Shown piece after piece: positions 60,527-64,000 of a DNA stretch of 64,000 bases. The notes beneath the pieces were generated by a model that saw only the letters and a list, made by a program, of their open reading frames with translations, searched no databases and had not been told where the DNA came from. A program made the position numbers and the translations under genes. Each line of letters opens with the position of its first letter. The first letter of the stretch is position 1. This stretch comes from Vibrio maritimus (GTDB lineage: Bacteria > Pseudomonadota > Gammaproteobacteria > Enterobacterales > Vibrionaceae), in NCBI GenBank assembly GCA_000755425.1, contig BBMT01000003.1, positions 434,001-498,000 of the forward strand. The letters run 5' to 3'.

Positions 60527-60963
60527 ATGCCAAACACATATAACGACAGAATGATTATTGGCAACTTGGAAGTTTGTAGCTTCCTGAGTTGGGTATTTTT
60601 GATTTAGAAGTTCGCATTGATACAGGTGCAAAAACCTCTTCGCTTCACGTTGACAACTTACAGCGTGTGAAACGAGATGGTCGTTTATACGTGCAATATG
60701 ACCTGCATCCAGATATCTATCATTTGGATGAGATAGTACATTGTGAATCGCTAATTTATGACTCAAGAAGAATCAAATCATCCAACGGTGATTCAGAACA
60801 GCGCTGCGTAATCCAAACCTTGTTCAGACTAGGTGACAGAGAGTGGCCAATTGAGATCACGCTAAGCAATCGCCAAGACATGTCTTATATGATGCTGTTG
60901 GGGCGTGAAGCTATGATTGACAAAGTTTATGTTGATCCAAGCCGAGCGTTTCTGATTGATTAA
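60527..60963 (+). CDS. RimB-like retropepsin-fold protease / ATP-dependent zinc protease family (frameshifted)
   Basis: About 145 residues with one C restored near 60584 (VCSFPELGIFDLEV). The Asp-Thr-Gly-Ala active-site text RIDTGAKTSSLHVDN marks an aspartic-protease-like retropepsin fold. MMLLGREAMIDKVYVDPS is the usual end. In Pseudomonas the RimB protease works with RimK to control S6 glutamylation. The operon position after rimK supports a shared role. A terminator follows. Confidence 0.85.
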
Positions 60964-60990
60964 ACAGTCAGACAAATAAATCTGCTTTCT

Positions 60991-61016
60991 AAGCCGCCTT
61001 AGGGCGGCTTTGTTTT
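60991..61016. terminator. Terminator after the rimK operon
   Basis: AAGCCGCC / GGCGGCTT stem with a short loop and a T-rich tail. Confidence 0.88.
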
Positions 61017-61103
61017 GTTCGTATATTGGTAAGAGTGACGGACAGTTTTAACTATTAGAATGCGGTATTGAGAAGTGGACAAAAAGGGATTGGAGAAAGT
61101 GGA

Positions 61104-61137
61104 CGCAAAAAAAGCAGAGCACTAGGCTCTACTTTTG
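61104..61137 (-). terminator. Terminator of maoP
   Basis: Read on the minus strand the arms AAGTAGAGC and GCTCTGCTT pair (one G-U) around CTAGT, followed by TTTTT. Confidence 0.75.
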
Positions 61138-61162
61138 CGTTTAGGAGGAAAGATCACAACAC

Positions 61163-61531
61163 TTATGCCGGCTCTAAAACGTCGTCGTTTTCCATGTCGT
61201 AATCATAGTCTTTCGAAGTTTCATGAAACTTCGATTTACTATTCAACGTATGGAAAGCTCGTCTTCCGCGCGCCAAGCGAACGTATTTAAGCCAGGTGTG
61301 TTCCAGTTTGGATTTCGCTTTGCTAGGGTTAACGATCACTTTTGTGAAGTGTTTTTCTTCGGCGTTTTCCGGGGTAATGTCACCGCGCTCAAGCGCTAAC
61401 ATGGTTTCTCCGTAAGTCACCAAGATGTCTTCTTCAATCAGTGTAAAGTCACCCGATTTCGCGAATCCGCGTGGGAACTTTACTGCATCATAAAAACGTT
61501 TCTTGCCGTGGCGAAATTGAGTTTCAGTCAT
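61163..61531 (-). CDS. maoP: Macrodomain organisation protein MaoP (YifE/DUF413)
   Basis: About 122 residues from the internal ATG 61531 (MTETQFRHGKKRFYDAVKFP); the open frame runs 20 codons further. KFPRGFAKSGDFTLIEEDIL is the DUF413 signature (FPRGF-S-GDFT), and RRAFHTLNS matches the C-terminal end. In E. coli MaoP acts with the maoS site to organise the Ori macrodomain. The divergent hdfR neighbour is the same arrangement as in E. coli, strengthening the call. The C-terminal 20 residues are an acidic extension (DYDYDMENDDVLEPA). Confidence 0.9.
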   Translation of the reverse strand: MTETQFRHGKKRFYDAVKFPRGFAKSGDFTLIEEDILVTYGETMLALERGDITPENAEEKHFTKVIVNPSKAKSKLEHTWLKYVRLARGRRAFHTLNSKSKFHETSKDYDYDMENDDVLEPA

Positions 61532-61783
61532 AGAGACCTCAAAGCAAATAGGTAGTAAAGCAAGGGTATTCTTGGGGCTTTTGCCATACAAAGATGCCGA
61601 GAAGCCTTAGAATCCCGTGTTGGTTCGATGCTGAAAATAGTTGGAAATGAACAAGAAAGAAAACGAATTGTTTTTGTCGAATGCACAAATTTTCTTTATG
61701 CTTAACTAAGCTTAATTGTGTAAGAATACGTGGCTAACCAGAACGTTAGCTCAATCTATTAGAAATATCTTAAGAGTCACATT

Positions 61784-62671
61784 ATGGACGTAAAAGTATT
61801 CCAAACCTTCCTTGAAGTCGCTAAGGAGAAACACTTTGGTCGCGCATCCGAAAACCTCTACATCACGCAGGCGGCGGTGAGTGCACGTATCAAACAGCTT
61901 GAAGAATACTTTGATACGCGGTTGTTTACCCGCCATCGTAATAATATTCAATTGACCTCAGCAGGCCAAAGGTTGGTGGGGTATGCAGAGGTGATGGTCT
62001 CGACGCTTAAGCAAGCGACCTTTGATTTATCCCTTGAGAGCAATAAAGCACTGCAACTAACACTCGGCGGTACTCCCAATATCTGGGATGCTTATTTGCA
62101 AAATGGTCTGAGTGTTGTGACGGATTCATTAACAGGTTACGGCTTTGTCGCTGAATCATTAGGTCGCGAGCAACTAAACCGCAAATTGCTTGAGCGCACA
62201 TTAGATGTGGCTTTTTCTTTTGATCCATTTAAGGTTGAAGAGTTCAAGAGTCATCAAATTTCCGAATTGCCCTTGGTGCTGGTATCAACAGAACCAAGTA
62301 ATATTGAATCTGCGTTCAACAGTAAATATGTCTACGTAGATTGGGGAACGCAGTTTGCGTTTGAACATGCCGATCGACACCCTAATATTCCAGCTCCTTA
62401 TCTACGTACCTCAACGGGTCGTATTGCGTTGGATTTTGTTTTGGAGAAGGGAGGTTGTGCTTATCTCCCAGCGTCGCTTGTGGAACCGTTCATTGAATCT
62501 GGACAGCTATTTAGAGTGGAGGGGGTTGATGAATGGTCTCGTCCACTGTATATCAGTTACCGTAAAAACAGCACTTCTTTAGATGCGATTCTTCAGGTAG
62601 AGGCACTTATCAATAAGGTCGAACCGACGACTTCGTTTGTCGTGCAACAGGCTGGAGAGAGTGCCGAGTAG
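61784..62671 (+). CDS. hdfR: LysR-family regulator HdfR
   Basis: 295 residues, intact. The helix-turn-helix is FGRASENLYITQAAVSARIK with KQLEEYFDTRLFTRHRNN, close to E. coli HdfR, which represses flhDC and affects motility. Divergent from maoP, with 252 bases between starts. The C-terminal effector domain is normal length. Confidence 0.9.
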   Translation: MDVKVFQTFLEVAKEKHFGRASENLYITQAAVSARIKQLEEYFDTRLFTRHRNNIQLTSAGQRLVGYAEVMVSTLKQATFDLSLESNKALQLTLGGTPNIWDAYLQNGLSVVTDSLTGYGFVAESLGREQLNRKLLERTLDVAFSFDPFKVEEFKSHQISELPLVLVSTEPSNIESAFNSKYVYVDWGTQFAFEHADRHPNIPAPYLRTSTGRIALDFVLEKGGCAYLPASLVEPFIESGQLFRVEGVDEWSRPLYISYRKNSTSLDAILQVEALINKVEPTTSFVVQQAGESAE

Positions 62672-62687
62672 AATCTGCGCCAGATAA

Positions 62688-62712
62688 GAAAAATCCCTGC
62701 TATGCAGGGATT
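62688..62712 (-). terminator. Terminator of mgsA
   Basis: AATCCCTGC / GCAGGGATT around TAT; on the minus strand the arm is followed by TTTTT. It may also affect hdfR. Confidence 0.8.
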
Positions 62713-62744
62713 CAGTCTTTCAAACTCACATATTTAGGTATGAG

Positions 62745-63200
62745 TTAGATACGTTCAGCTAAGTATGCTTCGTAATCAGGAATTTCGATGTCGACTTCCT
62801 GAGACAATAGATTGGACTCAAACAAAAAGTTCGCGGTTGCGCGGTTGGTTGCGACCGGGATGTTCCATACACTAGCGATGCGTAGTAGGGCTTTTACATC
62901 AGGGTCATGTGGAACGGCATTGAGCGGATCCCAAAAGAAAATCAACATATCCAGTTTGCCTTCAGAAATAAGCGCACCAATCTGTTGGTCGCCTCCCATT
63001 GGGCCACTGATCATGCTCTTGATTGCTAGCCCAGTTTCCTTGCTAAGCATATTACCGGTTGTACCCGTCGCATACAGGAAGTGACTTTGTAACTTTTCTT
63101 TGTTCTCCTGCACCCAGCGCAATAGCTCAGGTTTGTGATGATCATGAGCCACCAGTGCGATATGTTTGTGTGCCGGCATTGTGCGAATCGTTTTCTGCAT
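62745..63200 (-). CDS. mgsA: Methylglyoxal synthase MgsA
   Basis: 151 residues from the ATG at 63200 ([20 protein letters not shown]); an upstream in-frame extension of 30 codons is not supported. It converts dihydroxyacetone phosphate to methylglyoxal and phosphate. Conserved residues: His in [46 protein letters not shown] with the catalytic Asp, and [20 protein letters not shown]. Confidence 0.95.
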   Translation of the reverse strand: MQKTIRTMPAHKHIALVAHDHHKPELLRWVQENKEKLQSHFLYATGTTGNMLSKETGLAIKSMISGPMGGDQQIGALISEGKLDMLIFFWDPLNAVPHDPDVKALLRIASVWNIPVATNRATANFLFESNLLSQEVDIEIPDYEAYLAERI

Positions 63201-63370
63201 GTATTTCTGTTCCCAATTTTCTATTTTTAATTCAAGAGTTCTAATTCTAATAAGCACGAGCACCTGACTTGCACGTATTGGAATTAGCATTATGAATAAG
63301 TTATTGATATTAAAGTATACTACGCATCACCCTAAAAGCTCGCAATTGGCATTAATGATATCTGTGACAA

Positions 63371-64000
63371 TTAATGCCCCTTGACACTAAAAATAGGCCT
63401 GAACGCACTAGGCGACAAGGACTCAGCGATGACTCGCTCGTCCAGTAACATAGGCGTGAGTACTTCAATCTTAGGGGCGAGATCCGTTTCGTAGGGTTCA
63501 TTTCGCAAATAATGTACTGCCTGACGAATAGACAACTGACCTTGCTCTACCATCTTATCTGTCGGTGCAAATTCTACTTTGTTACGGAGTAAGCCGCGAT
63601 ATACCCCGTGACTCAGGTAAATCGATAGAAGCTTGATATCAGCGTGGTGTGGCTGCGCACGCAACTCACTAATGGCTGCTTCAATAGCAACCGCACTTCC
63701 AACGATATAATCGAGGGTCGGGTAGCTTTCAATCATCTCTTGTATAAGGTTACGTTGTAACTCTTTGTCATTGTCTGCCCAGAGTGTTTCAACCACGTTT
63801 ACATCACTGTTCTTGATCGCTTCTAGAAAGCCAAGAATGACTGGCTTTGTCCCACCACTTGATTCAGGCCAGGAAGAAACGCCACATCGACGACTCCACT
63901 GCCGTTAGGGTGCTGCTCTGCCAAATATTTTCCAACTCGATGGCCCATCCAATACCAGTCAACGCCGACAACGCCTTTTACGTGTTGACGTTGCTCTTTA
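63371..64000 (-). CDS. torT: TMAO-system periplasmic binding protein TorT, 3' part (frameshifted, runs off window)
   Basis: The C-terminal about 210 residues. One base is missing near 63867, where GPESSGGTKPVILGFLEA should be continuous. TorT recognises trimethylamine N-oxide and passes the signal to the TorS kinase for anaerobic respiration. Matching text: the opening segment KGVVGVDWYWMGHRVGKYLA and the later DYIVGSAVAIEAAISELRA. The gene continues beyond 64000. Confidence 0.8.

Noticed and set aside
1..64000. Genuine pseudogenisation of many genes
   Set aside because: The damage is uniform in type, clusters at homopolymers, leaves all downstream protein text conserved, and affects essential genes.
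1..64000. CRISPR arrays, insertion sequences, integron or prophage genes
   Set aside because: No regularly spaced repeats, transposase, integrase or phage structural genes other than T6SS components were found.

Overview
The window is chromosomal DNA of a gammaproteobacterium, almost certainly a Vibrio. The support is gene content rather than one marker: a divergent maoP/hdfR pair, fabV, mgsA, torT, a TRAP C4-dicarboxylate-type transporter, a rimK / desuccinylase-like / rimB-like trio, ybbAP divergent from tesA, and AroG and GalE proteins of Vibrionaceae/Enterobacterales type. No insertion sequence, integron, prophage or CRISPR array is visible.

Layout. Positions 1-3163 hold a membrane protein that fuses a sensor/HAMP-like front to an MFS transporter, followed by an ABC-type periplasmic binding protein. 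Positions 3213-27388 form one uninterrupted plus-strand type VI secretion (T6SS) cluster. Its order is vgrG, a small accessory protein, PAAR, a candidate RelA/SpoT-fold effector, tssA, hcp, tssB, tssC, a second tssC-like gene, tssE, tssF, tssG, clpV, a second periplasmic binding protein, an FHA protein, tssJ, tssK, tssL (with a SPOR domain), tssM and a small kinase-like protein. All thirteen core T6SS components plus PAAR are present. Positions 27401-32167 carry a MATE efflux pump and a TRAP transporter operon preceded by a palindromic operator candidate. Positions 32231-38505 carry a 3D-domain secreted protein, two LysR regulators, a TonB-dependent receptor with a possible Fur box, and a choloylglycine-hydrolase family amidase divergent from its probable regulator. 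A tRNA-Ser(UGA) follows. The rest is mostly core genome: a MaoC-like dehydratase, a FAN1/VRR-NUC nuclease, an unrecognised lipoprotein operon, aroG, a DNA-J-related protein, an ABC-class ATPase, an EAL protein with degenerate GGDEF, fabV, tesA, ybbA-ybbP, an FAD enzyme, galE, rimK-desuccinylase-rimB, maoP/hdfR, mgsA and the 3' part of torT.

Sequence quality is central to reading this window. About 25 genes, including galE, clpV and tssC, are broken by roughly 31 small indels. Nearly all behave as single-base deletions, many inside homopolymers, and each gene becomes full length when one base is restored. I read these as sequencing or assembly errors and give the whole intended gene span, stating where the shift lies. 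CDS spans therefore often do not have a length divisible by three.

The most interesting biology is the T6SS region. It combines a putative (p)ppGpp/(p)ppApp-synthetase-fold effector with no obvious immunity gene, a receptor-like HAMP-MFS chimera, two periplasmic binding proteins without ABC partners, a SPOR-bearing TssL, a TssM lacking a Walker A motif, duplicated sheath subunits, and an FHA/kinase pair without a phosphatase. Together these suggest a T6SS wired to periplasmic sensing, which is inference.
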